The position numbers were made by a program, and so were the translations under genes. From contig CAJFNC010000015.1 of the NCBI GenBank assembly GCA_904393835.1, forward strand, positions 1-44,149: a stretch of 44,149 bases of DNA. The letters run 5' to 3'. Below are positions 27,601 through 36,036 of the stretch, piece by piece. The notes under the pieces are model-generated. The model saw only the letters and a program-made list of their open reading frames with translations, was not told the origin of the DNA and did no database searches. Positions within the stretch are counted from its first letter, which is position 1. Each line of letters opens with the position of its first letter. This DNA is from an uncultured Ruminococcus sp. (GTDB taxonomy: Bacteria > Bacillota > Clostridia > Oscillospirales > Acutalibacteraceae).

Positions 27601-28386
27601 GTGATTAAGGAAGCATTCGGCGTAGGCAGTACTGAGCTTGACGCCATTGAAGATGCTAAAAAACAGCTTGGCATTGATGACACCGTTGACGTTGAGATTG
27701 AGGTTATTCAGCGTCCCGAAAAGAAAAAATTCGGTTTGTTCGGCGGTGCCCCCGCAAAAGTTAAGGTGACGGTAAAAACCTCGCCGATTGATAACGCGGA
27801 AACTTTTCTCAGAAATGTTCTTGATAAGATGCAACTTTCGGATATTTCTATTGAACGCCGTGAAAAGGACGGCGCGGTCGAGTTTGATTTGAGCGGCGAT
27901 AACGTTGGATACGTTATCGGCAGAAGAGGAGAGACGCTCGATTCACTTCAGTATCTCACAAGCCTTGTTGCCAATCACGGTGAAGAGGATTATGTTAAGA
28001 TTACCGTTAATACGGGTAATTACAGAGAAAAAAGAGAAAAAACTCTTGAGATTCTCGGAAGAAAGCTTGCGTTTAAAGCTGTTAAAACAGGCAGAAAATC
28101 AAACCTTGAGCCTATGAATCCGTATGAAAGAAGAATTATTCATACAGCAGTTCAAAAGGTAAACGGGGCAACCTCGTGGAGTGAAGGCGAAAACGCCAAC
28201 CGCCACGTTGTTATAGGTCCTGACCCTAAGGCAAGTAACTACCGCAAGGGCGGATATAACAAGGGCAGAGGCGGCAGACGTCCGTACAACTCTAAACGTA
28301 ATTTTAATTCCGCTCCTGTCAATCCCGACAGAGAACCGCTTAACGAGGGCGGCGAAACAGGGCTTTACGGAAGAATAGACAAATAA
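27601..28386 (+). CDS. jag: Jag/KhpB RNA-binding protein
   Basis: A 261-residue protein. The N-terminal Jag-N domain (1-50, ending KKKFGLFGG) is followed by a KH domain (GYVIGRRGETLDSLQYL, about 100) and an R3H domain (EPMNPYERRIIHTAVQ, about 175). It ends in a Gly/Arg/Asn-rich tail of about 45 residues. KhpB-type proteins bind mRNA and sRNA with KhpA and affect cell division and envelope growth. Two in-frame GTG codons compete; the one at 27,601 has AGGTG at proper distance, the other is at 27,592. It directly follows yidC as usual. Confidence 0.92.
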   Translation: MIKEAFGVGSTELDAIEDAKKQLGIDDTVDVEIEVIQRPEKKKFGLFGGAPAKVKVTVKTSPIDNAETFLRNVLDKMQLSDISIERREKDGAVEFDLSGDNVGYVIGRRGETLDSLQYLTSLVANHGEEDYVKITVNTGNYREKREKTLEILGRKLAFKAVKTGRKSNLEPMNPYERRIIHTAVQKVNGATSWSEGENANRHVVIGPDPKASNYRKGGYNKGRGGRRPYNSKRNFNSAPVNPDREPLNEGGETGLYGRIDK

Positions 28387-28390
28387 TTTA

Positions 28391-28416
28391 AGGGGCGGTT
28401 ATCCGCTCCTTTTTTA
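28391..28416 (+). terminator. Terminator after jag
   Basis: An 8-bp stem AGGGGCGG/CCGCTCCT (one G-U pair) followed by TTTTTT. It separates jag from the repeat array and mnmE. Confidence 0.8.
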
Positions 28417-28429
28417 TTACGAGTTTTTT

Positions 28430-29048
28430 ATTACGAGAAGATAAGTTCGGTTTTGCAGATACGTTTGCGACCCGACCGTACACTTTGGTTTATGTATGAC
28501 GTTTGCTGACTCTCTTATCTAACTTTTTCTTACGAGAAGACAGATTTTATCACGAGAAGACAGATTTTATTACGAGAAGACAGGTTGGCAATTGCTTATA
28601 AATTATCAACCCGACAGGTTACTTAGTTTAATGAATTAACTTTTTATTACGATAAGATATGTTCGGATTTGCAGTTACGTTTGCGACCTGACTATACACC
28701 TTTACGTAAAAATCACGTTTTTATTTTGAGAAGATAGGTAGGCGATTGAATATAACTAATCAACCCGACAGGTTACTTTGGTTAGCCAATTAGCTGTTTT
28801 ATGCTTATATCAAAATAATATATTAAATTTAAAATATAAAATAAACTTAAGTACCGGGATATGAAGGTTTATATAAAATCAAACCTGTCTGCCCGTTATG
28901 CCTGCGGAGGCACTCCGCCTCGTTTCGACTGAGGAGGCATTCCGCCTCGTTTCGACTGAGGAGGCACTTCTTAAACAGTAATGTATTAAACAAAAATTAA
29001 CTCAAAAACCGGGCAACTAAGGATGATAACATCAAACCTATCTTCTCG
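28430..29048. repeat. Inverted modular repeat array between jag and mnmE
   Basis: Plus-oriented units start at 28,435, 28,575 and 28,728 (GAGAAGA(C/T)AGGT) with a variant at about 28,650. Three 20-bp partial copies of the first box lie at 28,531-28,590. After an A/T-rich core (28,795-28,860) come minus-oriented ends at 28,878-28,895 (TCAAACCTGTCTGCCCG) and 29,010-29,048 (CGGGCAACTAA...AACCTATCTTCTCG). The plan and several segments match the array in oriC. No gene is visible in these 620 bp. Confidence 0.85.
28904..28970. repeat. 27-bp GC-rich hairpin tandem
   Basis: Three copies of GAGGCA(C/T)TCCGCC start at 28,907, 28,934 and 28,961 (period 27; the third is cut short), joined by TCGTTTCGACTGAG. 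The first forms GCGGAG-GCA-CTCCGC. The same hairpin, in reverse, opens each 98-bp unit in oriC, and a relative (GGCGGAAGCATTCCGCC) lies at 29,056-29,072 just before mnmE. Confidence 0.85.
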
Positions 29049-29087
29049 TAAAGATGGCGGAAGCATTCCGCCGAATGGGGGAATTTT

Positions 29088-30455
29088 GTGAAAAGTGAAA
29101 CTATTGCCGCTATAAGTACTGCCCAGGGTGAGGGCGGCATCGGCGTTATAAGAATTTCGGGGGAGGACGCCCTTGAAGTTGCAGATAAAATTTTTAAAAA
29201 TGTAAACGGTAAGCATATTACCGATATGAAAGGCTACACCGCTGCTTTCGGCAAGGTTGTGTGTGACGGCGAAGCTATTGACGAGGCGGTGGCGCTTGTT
29301 TTCAGAGCGCCGCACAGCTATACGGGAGAAAACGTTGTGGAGCTTTCGTGCCACGGCGGTATCTTTATTACAAGACGTGTGCTCAGAGCCGTTTTGTCGG
29401 CAGGCGCGTCGCTTGCTCAGGCGGGCGAATTTACTAAGCGCGCCTTTTTAAACGGTAAAATTGACCTCACTGAGGCTGAGGCTGTTATGGATATTATAGG
29501 CGCAAAGAGCAAAAGCGCCGCAAGAGCAGCATTATGCGTTAAAGAGGGTGCGCTCCGTAAGAAAATTGACGGAGTAAAAAACGATTTGCTTTCACTCGCC
29601 GCTCATCTTTCCGCCTGGGCGGATTATCCCGAAGAGGATATTGCCGAGGTTACCGACGATATGATTTTTGACGTGTGCGAAAAGGCAGAGAAAACTCTGC
29701 AAAAACTGCTCGACAGCTACGACAGCGGTCAGGCTGTAAAGCAGGGAATAGATACCGTGATTGCAGGACGTCCGAACGTCGGCAAAAGCACGCTGATGAA
29801 TCTGCTTTCGGGTTATGAAAAGAGTATTGTTACCGATATTCCCGGAACGACACGCGATATTGTGGAAGATACCGTGCTGGTCGGAGATGTTATTCTGAGA
29901 TTGAGCGATACGGCGGGTCTCAGAAATACGGATGATTTGGTCGAGAAAATCGGCGTTGACAGGGCAAAAAAACGCCTTGAAAACTGCGGATTACTGCTCG
30001 CTGTTTTTGATAACAGCCGTGAGCTTGACGACGATGATAAAGAGCTTATAAGAGCGTGCGGAGATGTTCCGTCAATTGCCGTTATTAATAAAACTGATTT
30101 GGAACAAAAACTTGATATTAACTATATATCATCTAATATAAACAATATAGTATATATTTCAGCCGCAAACGGCGAGGGCAGAGATGAACTCACAAAGGCT
30201 GTGGAAAAAATTGCAGGTACTGAGAATTTCAGTCCCAATGAGGGTATTTTATCAAACGAACGTCAGCGTGTGGCTGTTGAAAATGCCCTTGCGTCAGTCA
30301 GAGAGGCTGATTACGCCCTTAAATCGGGTATGACTTTTGACGCCGTCACAGTATCGCTTGAGGACGCCGTTTCGGAGCTTTTAGAGCTTACGGGCGAAAA
30401 AACAAGCGACGAGGTTATTGACAGGGTGTTCCATAACTTCTGTGTCGGCAAGTAA
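29088..30455 (+). CDS. mnmE: tRNA-modifying GTPase MnmE
   Basis: A 455-residue enzyme that with MnmG adds carboxymethylaminomethyl groups to wobble uridine 34. The N-terminal folate-binding domain (1-118) begins with TIAAISTAQGEGGIGVIRISG split over the start. A helical domain surrounds the G domain, with GRPNVGKST (about 225), DIPGTT, DTAG and NKTD. The last residues FCVGK match the conserved C-(I/V/L)-GK end with the reactive cysteine. The start is GTG at 29,088 with GGGGGA ahead. In many Firmicutes it follows jag directly; here a 700-bp repeat array intervenes. Confidence 0.96.
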   Translation: MKSETIAAISTAQGEGGIGVIRISGEDALEVADKIFKNVNGKHITDMKGYTAAFGKVVCDGEAIDEAVALVFRAPHSYTGENVVELSCHGGIFITRRVLRAVLSAGASLAQAGEFTKRAFLNGKIDLTEAEAVMDIIGAKSKSAARAALCVKEGALRKKIDGVKNDLLSLAAHLSAWADYPEEDIAEVTDDMIFDVCEKAEKTLQKLLDSYDSGQAVKQGIDTVIAGRPNVGKSTLMNLLSGYEKSIVTDIPGTTRDIVEDTVLVGDVILRLSDTAGLRNTDDLVEKIGVDRAKKRLENCGLLLAVFDNSRELDDDDKELIRACGDVPSIAVINKTDLEQKLDINYISSNINNIVYISAANGEGRDELTKAVEKIAGTENFSPNEGILSNERQRVAVENALASVREADYALKSGMTFDAVTVSLEDAVSELLELTGEKTSDEVIDRVFHNFCVGK

Positions 30456-30481
30456 AATTTTAGCAAATGAGATGTGATACA

Positions 30482-32353
30482 ATGAATTATTTTGCAGGCG
30501 AATATGACGTTGCCGTTATCGGCGCGGGTCATGCAGGCATTGAAGCGGCGCTCGCTTCGGCCAGGCTAGGTTGTAAAACGGCAGTTTTTACTATAAATAT
30601 GGACGCTGTCGGCAATTGTCCCTGTAATCCGTCAATCGGAGGAACGGCTAAAGGTCATTTGGTCAGGGAGATTGATGCGCTCGGCGGAGAAATGGGTAAG
30701 ACCGCCGACGAGTGTTTTTTGCAATCGAGAATGTTAAACAGGGGAAAAGGTCCCGCCGTTCATTCTCTGCGTGCTCAGATTGACCGCAGAAAGTATTCCG
30801 ATACTATGAAGCACAAGTTAGAGCTTCAGGAAAATCTCGAATTGAGACAGGCAGAAATTACCGATATTAAAAAGACGGACGGCGGTTACCTGCTCACAAC
30901 ACGTATGCTTGCGGAGTTTTTGTGTAAAACCGTGATTATTGCCACGGGAACATACCTCGGCGGACGTATTTTTGTGGGCGAGGTATCTTACGAGAGCGGT
31001 CCCGACGGAATTTTTCCCGCCACCGCACTCGGTCAGAGCTTAAAAGATTTGGGATTGCCGCTCAGACGTTTTAAGACGGGCACGCCTGCGCGTGTGCTCA
31101 GACGTTCGATTGACTTTTCCGAGCTTGAGGTGCAAAAGGGCGATGAACCGCCTCAGCCGTTCTCTTACGAAACGGAAAATATGGGCGAAAATAAAGTGGA
31201 ATGTCATATAAGCTGGACGAATGACAAGACTAAACAGATTATTCTTGAAAATATTCACCGTTCTCCGCTTTATGCGGGCAAAATTGAGGGCGTCGGACCT
31301 CGTTACTGCCCGAGCTTTGAAGATAAAATTATGCGGTTTAAGGACAAGCCGCGCCATCAGCTTTTTATAGAGCCGTGCGGTCTTAATACAGAGGAAATGT
31401 ATTTGCAGGGAATGAGCTCGTCTTTGCCGGAGGAAGTTCAGCTCAAATTTTACCGCACTATTAAAGGGCTGGAGCACTGCGTCATTATGCGCCCGGCATA
31501 TGCAATTGAATATGACTGCGTAGATCCGCTTGCTATGAATCCCACGCTTGAATTTAAAAATTTTGAGGGTTTGTACGGTGCGGGTCAGTTCAACGGCAGT
31601 TCAGGTTATGAAGAAGCGGCAGCGCAGGGTCTTGTTGCGGGAATCAATGCCGCTTTCAAGGTTCAGGGCAAAAAACCGCTGGTGCTCTCACGTTCAAATT
31701 CCTATATCGGCACGCTGATAGACGACCTTGTCACCAAGGGAGCCAACGAGCCTTACAGAATGATGACTTCACGCAGTGAATATCGCCTTGTGCTGCGTCA
31801 GGATAACGCCGACGAGCGTTTGACTCCAATCGGCCACGAAATTGGGCTTATAAGTGACGAGAGATATAAAAAGTTTCTCAATAAGCAGGAACTTAAAAAG
31901 CAGGAGATAAAAAGACTTAAAGAAACCGTAATTTCTCCGTCAAAGGAAGTAAACGATATTCTTGTTTCACGTGAAACATCAGAGATTAATACAGGCGTTC
32001 ATCTTATTGACTTGCTCAAACGTCCTCAGCTTGACTACAAAGCGCTTGCCCCGATTGATATACATAGACCCGACCTCGACCCGAATATTTTTGAGCAGGT
32101 GGAGGTTGAAATCAAGTATGAGGGATACATTTCAAAACAGCTCAAGCAGGTAGAACAGATGAAAAAGCTTGAGAATAAGTCTTTGCCGAATAATTTTGAC
32201 TATTCCGAAATTAACGGACTCAGACTGGAGGCAAGGGAAAAGCTCAACAAAATTCAGCCGCTAAATATCGGACAGGCTTCAAGAATTTCAGGCGTTTCGC
32301 CTGCCGATGTGAGCGTATTGCTGATTTGGCTCGCTCAGAATAAAAATAGGTGA
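30482..32353 (+). CDS. mnmG: tRNA uridine-34 modification enzyme MnmG
   Basis: A 623-residue FAD enzyme that partners MnmE. The dinucleotide-binding motif VIGAGHAGIEAA (12-23) opens the protein. Family signatures GPRYCPSFEDKI and QLFIEPCG (about 275-305) and a helical C-terminal domain that binds MnmE are present. An ATG five codons upstream (30,467) is possible. It starts 26 bp after mnmE. The coding sequence contains a perfect parS site near its 3' third (31,963-31,978). Confidence 0.96.
   Translation: MNYFAGEYDVAVIGAGHAGIEAALASARLGCKTAVFTINMDAVGNCPCNPSIGGTAKGHLVREIDALGGEMGKTADECFLQSRMLNRGKGPAVHSLRAQIDRRKYSDTMKHKLELQENLELRQAEITDIKKTDGGYLLTTRMLAEFLCKTVIIATGTYLGGRIFVGEVSYESGPDGIFPATALGQSLKDLGLPLRRFKTGTPARVLRRSIDFSELEVQKGDEPPQPFSYETENMGENKVECHISWTNDKTKQIILENIHRSPLYAGKIEGVGPRYCPSFEDKIMRFKDKPRHQLFIEPCGLNTEEMYLQGMSSSLPEEVQLKFYRTIKGLEHCVIMRPAYAIEYDCVDPLAMNPTLEFKNFEGLYGAGQFNGSSGYEEAAAQGLVAGINAAFKVQGKKPLVLSRSNSYIGTLIDDLVTKGANEPYRMMTSRSEYRLVLRQDNADERLTPIGHEIGLISDERYKKFLNKQELKKQEIKRLKETVISPSKEVNDILVSRETSEINTGVHLIDLLKRPQLDYKALAPIDIHRPDLDPNIFEQVEVEIKYEGYISKQLKQVEQMKKLENKSLPNNFDYSEINGLRLEAREKLNKIQPLNIGQASRISGVSPADVSVLLIWLAQNKNR
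31963..31978. promoter_or_regulatory. parS: parS site inside mnmG
   Basis: TGTTTCACGTGAAACA, identical to the 16-bp consensus parS palindrome bound by ParB/Spo0J. Confidence 0.97.
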
Positions 32354-32357
32354 CAAG

Positions 32358-33074
32358 ATGAAGACTATTAAAGAAATTATTCAGCCGATTTTATCGGATT
32401 TTAAAATTAATCTCGACGATACAGCCTATGACCGCCTGCAAAAGTATTTTGAAATTCTCGTGGATTATAACAGCAAAGTAAATCTTACCGCTATAACCGA
32501 TGTTGAGGGTGTGGCGATAAAGCATTTTGCCGATTGTCTTGAAGTGTTCAACTATGTTGATATAAAAAAGGGGGCAAAGGTAATCGACGTAGGAACAGGA
32601 GCGGGTTTTCCCGGCGTTGTGCTGAAGATTGCGAGACCGGATATTGAGCTTTACTTGCTTGACAGCCTTAATAAAAGGCTGGTATTTCTCGATACCTTGC
32701 TTAATAAACTGGGACTCGACGCAGAGTTGGTGCACAGCAGGGCGGAGGAAGGAGCACGAAAGGCGCAAATGCGAGACAGCTTTGATTTTGCATTTTCACG
32801 TGCAGTCGCAAGGCTCAATGTGCTCAGCGAATACTGCCTGCCCTATGTAAAAACCGGCGGGGCGTTTGTTTCGCTCAAAGGTCCGGATATTGATGAAGAA
32901 ATTAAGCAGGCTCAAAACGCTTTCAGAGTGCTGAACGCAAAAGCGGAAAATGTTTATAAATTTAATCTGCCCTGCGACGGCTCTCAACGCTCGATTGTTG
33001 TAGTGAGAAAATGCTCTTCAACTCCGAAGCAGTATCCTCGTGTTTCCGCAAAGATAAAAACCAAGCCGCTCTGA
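32358..33074 (+). CDS. rsmG: 16S rRNA G527 N7-methyltransferase RsmG
   Basis: A 238-residue Rossmann-fold methyltransferase that modifies G527 of 16S rRNA using S-adenosylmethionine. The cofactor motif is IDVGTGAGFPGVVLKI (about 75-90), after the N-terminal helical part with NLTAITD. It begins 4 bp after the mnmG stop, the conserved gidA-gidB pair. Loss of this enzyme gives low-level streptomycin resistance in other bacteria. Length and motifs are ordinary. Confidence 0.95.
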   Translation: MKTIKEIIQPILSDFKINLDDTAYDRLQKYFEILVDYNSKVNLTAITDVEGVAIKHFADCLEVFNYVDIKKGAKVIDVGTGAGFPGVVLKIARPDIELYLLDSLNKRLVFLDTLLNKLGLDAELVHSRAEEGARKAQMRDSFDFAFSRAVARLNVLSEYCLPYVKTGGAFVSLKGPDIDEEIKQAQNAFRVLNAKAENVYKFNLPCDGSQRSIVVVRKCSSTPKQYPRVSAKIKTKPL

Positions 33075-33214
33075 TTCGACAGCATAGTATTATTTGACTT
33101 GTAAAGCGCCAAAACATTTTAAAAAAATTGAACAGATTGTGACAAAGACCGCACACTCGACGTGGTATTATAATAGCACAGGGACAACCCCTGAAGCTAT
33201 TACGAAGTCGGGTG

Positions 33215-34048
33215 ATGCGGTTGAATTTTATTTCCAAGACAGACAACAAAATATCGGAATTACCCATTGTTAAAATTCGCCCAAACAAATCACAACCGCG
33301 CAAGCAGTTTTGTGAGGACGAGCTTAAATCGCTTTCCAAATCAATTCGAGAAAACGGCATTTTACAGCCGCTTACCGTAAGAAAGGTGACTTGCGGTGAA
33401 TTTGAGCTGATTGCAGGCGAAAGGCGGTTAAGGGCTTCCGTAATGGCGGGACTTAAAAAAGTTCCCTGTATCATAATCAAGTGCTCCGACAGGGAGTCGG
33501 CGGTTTATGCTCTGCTTGAAAACCTCCAGCGAAGTGATCTCGGATTTTTTGAAGAGGCACGCGGAATTGCAAGACTGATTCGCAGGTACGGTCTTACCCA
33601 GCAGGAGGCGGCGAACAGGTTGGGAAAAACTCAGTCCACCGTAGCAAATAAGTTAAGACTTTTACGACTTACATACGATGAACAGGAGTGGATTACCAAC
33701 GCAGGACTAAGCGAACGCCATGCAAGAGCATTGTTGAGGTTAAGCGACGAAAATACACGACGTGAAGCTCTCTCCAAAATTATTGCGGAAAATCTCAACG
33801 TAAACCAAACCGACAGACTTGTCGAAATGCTGATTAACTACACCCCAAAGCCTGAAAAAAGGCGGGGGTTGAGCAAAGCGGTGATAAAGGACGTCAGGAT
33901 ATTTGTTAACACTATCAATAAGGCTATTGACACCATGCGTTTGGCGGGAATTGACGCAAAAGCCGATAAAAAAGATAATGAAAATTTTATTGAATACACA
34001 ATCCGAATTCCCAAAAAACAGGTAACTGACGCCGATAAAAGCGCTTGA
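33215..34048 (+). CDS. noc: ParB-family nucleoid protein (Noc-like)
   Basis: A 277-residue ParB-type CTPase clamp. The N-terminal domain shows IRPNKSQPRKQF and the CTP-binding GERRLRAS. The central helix-turn-helix reads LTQQEAANRLGKTQSTVANKLRLL (given here as family mark, about 130-150), and a C-terminal dimer domain follows. Its place between rsmG and parA is that of Noc in Bacillus, which protects the nucleoid from division. However, no Noc-box (ATTTCCCGGGAAAT) is in the window, so a second ParB is an alternative. The start is ambiguous: GTG at 33,212 or ATG at 33,215. Confidence 0.85.
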   Translation: MRLNFISKTDNKISELPIVKIRPNKSQPRKQFCEDELKSLSKSIRENGILQPLTVRKVTCGEFELIAGERRLRASVMAGLKKVPCIIIKCSDRESAVYALLENLQRSDLGFFEEARGIARLIRRYGLTQQEAANRLGKTQSTVANKLRLLRLTYDEQEWITNAGLSERHARALLRLSDENTRREALSKIIAENLNVNQTDRLVEMLINYTPKPEKRRGLSKAVIKDVRIFVNTINKAIDTMRLAGIDAKADKKDNENFIEYTIRIPKKQVTDADKSA

Positions 34049-34120
34049 TTAATTTACTATCCAGTCGGATGCGAAAGCATCCATCCACTCATACCCATTT
34101 CCTTATCTAAACCCCTTGCG

Positions 34121-34148
34121 AAAAGCCGTACCTTGTGTACGGCTTTTT
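34121..34148 (+). terminator. Terminator after the Noc-like gene
   Basis: An 11-bp stem AAAAGCCGTAC/GTACGGCTTTT with loop CTTGT and a T run. Confidence 0.88.
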
Positions 34149-34166
34149 GCATTGCCAAAATATAAA

Positions 34167-34182
34167 TGTTTCACGTGAAACA
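34167..34182. promoter_or_regulatory. parS: parS site upstream of parA (first)
   Basis: Perfect TGTTTCACGTGAAACA between the terminator and the parA promoter. Confidence 0.97.
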
Positions 34183-34207
34183 CATTATTCAGAGTTTATT
34201 ATACCAA

Positions 34208-34223
34208 TGTTTCACGTGAAACA
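34208..34223. promoter_or_regulatory. parS: parS site upstream of parA (second)
   Basis: Second perfect TGTTTCACGTGAAACA, 41 bp from the first (start to start), about 30 bp before the parA -35 box. ParB spreading from here could repress parAB. Confidence 0.97.
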
Positions 34224-34254
34224 TTAAAAATAATTAAATATTTATGTTTTTCAC

Positions 34255-34283
34255 TTTAAAAACGCCGCAAAGTGTGCTATAAT
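34255..34283 (+). promoter_or_regulatory. parA promoter
   Basis: TTTAAA (34,255-34,260), a 17-bp spacer and a perfect TATAAT (34,278-34,283). The 110-nt leader that follows can form AGGTTTG/CAAAGCCT and TGATAA/TTATCA hairpins. Confidence 0.6.
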
Positions 34284-34400
34284 TTTAAGGTATTCATATT
34301 AGCGGTTTTGCAAGGTTTGATGCAAAGCCTAAATGATAACAGCACTATTAGCTTGTGTTATCAATAAATGCCGTTTCGGTAAACAAAATCAGGTGATATT

Positions 34401-35165
34401 TTGGCAAAAATTATAGCTGTATCCAATCAAAAGGGCGGTGTAGGCAAGACCACGACCGCCGTAAATTTGTCTGCGTGCCTGGGCAAGCTCGGCAAAAAGA
34501 CATTGCTTGTCGATGTTGACCCTCAGGGCAACGCAACCAGCGGCGTCGCTATTGACAAAAGTAAGGTGAAGTTTTCGTCCTACAACATTCTTGTTGACGG
34601 GGCAAAGGCGCAGCAGTGCGTGCTGACTACCGCGTACGAAAATTTACATCTCATTCCATCCAGCCTTGACTTAGCTGCCGCTGAACTTGAAATTTCGGAC
34701 AAGCCCCACCGTGAGGCTCTTCTTAAAAACGCGCTATTGCCGATAAAGCAATACTACGACTATATAATTATTGACTGCCCTCCGTCTTTGGGACTTATAA
34801 CGGCAAATGCTCTGACCTGCGCCGATACATTTTTGGTGCCGATTCAGTGCGAATACTATGCGCTCGAGGGGCTGTCTCAGCTGATGAGCACAGTAAGAAG
34901 AATTAAACGTCAGTACAACAACACAATTGAACTTGAGGGCGTACTGCTTACGATGTATGACGGTCGTCTTAACCTGACGCAGCAGGTTGTAAACGAGGTA
35001 AAAAAGTTTTTCCCGGGCAAGGTGTTTAAAACGGTTGTGCCGAGGGGAGTAAGATTGTCCGAGGCGCCGAGTTTCGGTATGCCGGTAATTTACTACGACA
35101 AGTCCTGCAAGGGAAGCCTGTCATATACTGAGCTTGCGCGGGAAATAATTGCAAAGGAGCGATAA
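34401..35165 (+). CDS. parA: Chromosome partitioning ATPase ParA/Soj
   Basis: A 254-residue deviant Walker ATPase. KGGVGKTT (11-18) contains both the signature Lys11 and Lys16, followed by DVDPQGN (about 40) and IIDCPPSLG (about 125). It dimerises with ATP on DNA and moves or organises ParB-parS complexes; in Bacillus, Soj also controls DnaA. The start is TTG at 34,401 with AGGTGA at good distance. parB follows with 1 bp between stop and start. Confidence 0.96.
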   Translation: MAKIIAVSNQKGGVGKTTTAVNLSACLGKLGKKTLLVDVDPQGNATSGVAIDKSKVKFSSYNILVDGAKAQQCVLTTAYENLHLIPSSLDLAAAELEISDKPHREALLKNALLPIKQYYDYIIIDCPPSLGLITANALTCADTFLVPIQCEYYALEGLSQLMSTVRRIKRQYNNTIELEGVLLTMYDGRLNLTQQVVNEVKKFFPGKVFKTVVPRGVRLSEAPSFGMPVIYYDKSCKGSLSYTELAREIIAKER

Positions 35166-35166
35166 G

Positions 35167-36021
35167 ATGGCGAAAAAATTAGGTGGTCTGGGCAAAGGTC
35201 TGGAAGCCATTTTTATAGAAAACGACAGCGAGGACGCAAATTCAAGCGTTACGCTTAATATTTCGGAAATCGAGCCTAACCGCTCCCAGCCCCGTAAGGA
35301 ATTTGATGAAAAGGCGCTCAGCGAGCTCGCGGAAAGTATCTCGGAGCACGGACTTTTACAGCCGTTGCTTGTTCGTCCGCTTCCTTTGGGCGGCTACCAG
35401 ATAGTTGCGGGCGAACGCCGTTACAGAGCCTGCCGTATGGCGGGGGTTACTGAAGTTCCCGTAATTATACGCGAGCTTACCGATACCGAGACTATGGAAA
35501 TTGCTTTGATAGAAAATCTACAGCGTGAGGATTTGACTCCGCTTGAAGAGGCTCTCGGATATAAGGCGCTTATGGAGGAGCACGACTTTTCGCAGGAGGA
35601 TGTTGCGCGTTCGGTGGGAAAATCACGTCCCGCTGTTGCAAACGCATTGCGCCTTTTAAACTTGCCCGACAGTGCGGCGGAATTTTTAAAGGACGGCAGA
35701 ATTTCCGCAGGACACGCCAGAGCGCTGCTTTCGCTTGAAAGCGAAGCCGATATGCTGAAAGTGTGCGAAGAAATAGTCAAGAAAGATTTATCGGTTCGCC
35801 AGACGGAAAAGTTGTGCAAGCTTATGCAGAAGCAAAGCAAAGAAAAACCGGCGGAACATGAGAAAAAACCGTCGTTTTACAGTATGGTGGAGCTTGCTTT
35901 GCAGGAGAGCTTAGGCAGAAAAATAAGCATTTCAAAGAGCAAAGGTAAAGAGGGCGGAGTAATTTCGATTGAGTTTTACTCAGATGAAGAGCTTACCGAA
36001 CTTTCAAATAAATTAAAATAG
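35167..36021 (+). CDS. parB: Chromosome partitioning protein ParB/Spo0J
   Basis: A 284-residue CTP-dependent DNA clamp that loads at parS. The N-terminal MAKKLGGLGKGLEAIF activates ParA ATPase. Next come IEPNRSQPRKEF, the CTPase motif GERRYRACRMAG and ENLQREDLTPLEEA. The helix-turn-helix (FSQEDVARSVGKSRPAVANA) and a C-terminal dimer domain follow. The ATG at 35,167 has GGAG 7 bp upstream. It is tightly coupled to parA and followed 15 bp later by serS. Confidence 0.96.
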   Translation: MAKKLGGLGKGLEAIFIENDSEDANSSVTLNISEIEPNRSQPRKEFDEKALSELAESISEHGLLQPLLVRPLPLGGYQIVAGERRYRACRMAGVTEVPVIIRELTDTETMEIALIENLQREDLTPLEEALGYKALMEEHDFSQEDVARSVGKSRPAVANALRLLNLPDSAAEFLKDGRISAGHARALLSLESEADMLKVCEEIVKKDLSVRQTEKLCKLMQKQSKEKPAEHEKKPSFYSMVELALQESLGRKISISKSKGKEGGVISIEFYSDEELTELSNKLK

Positions 36022-36036
36022 ATTAGGAGAATAAAG

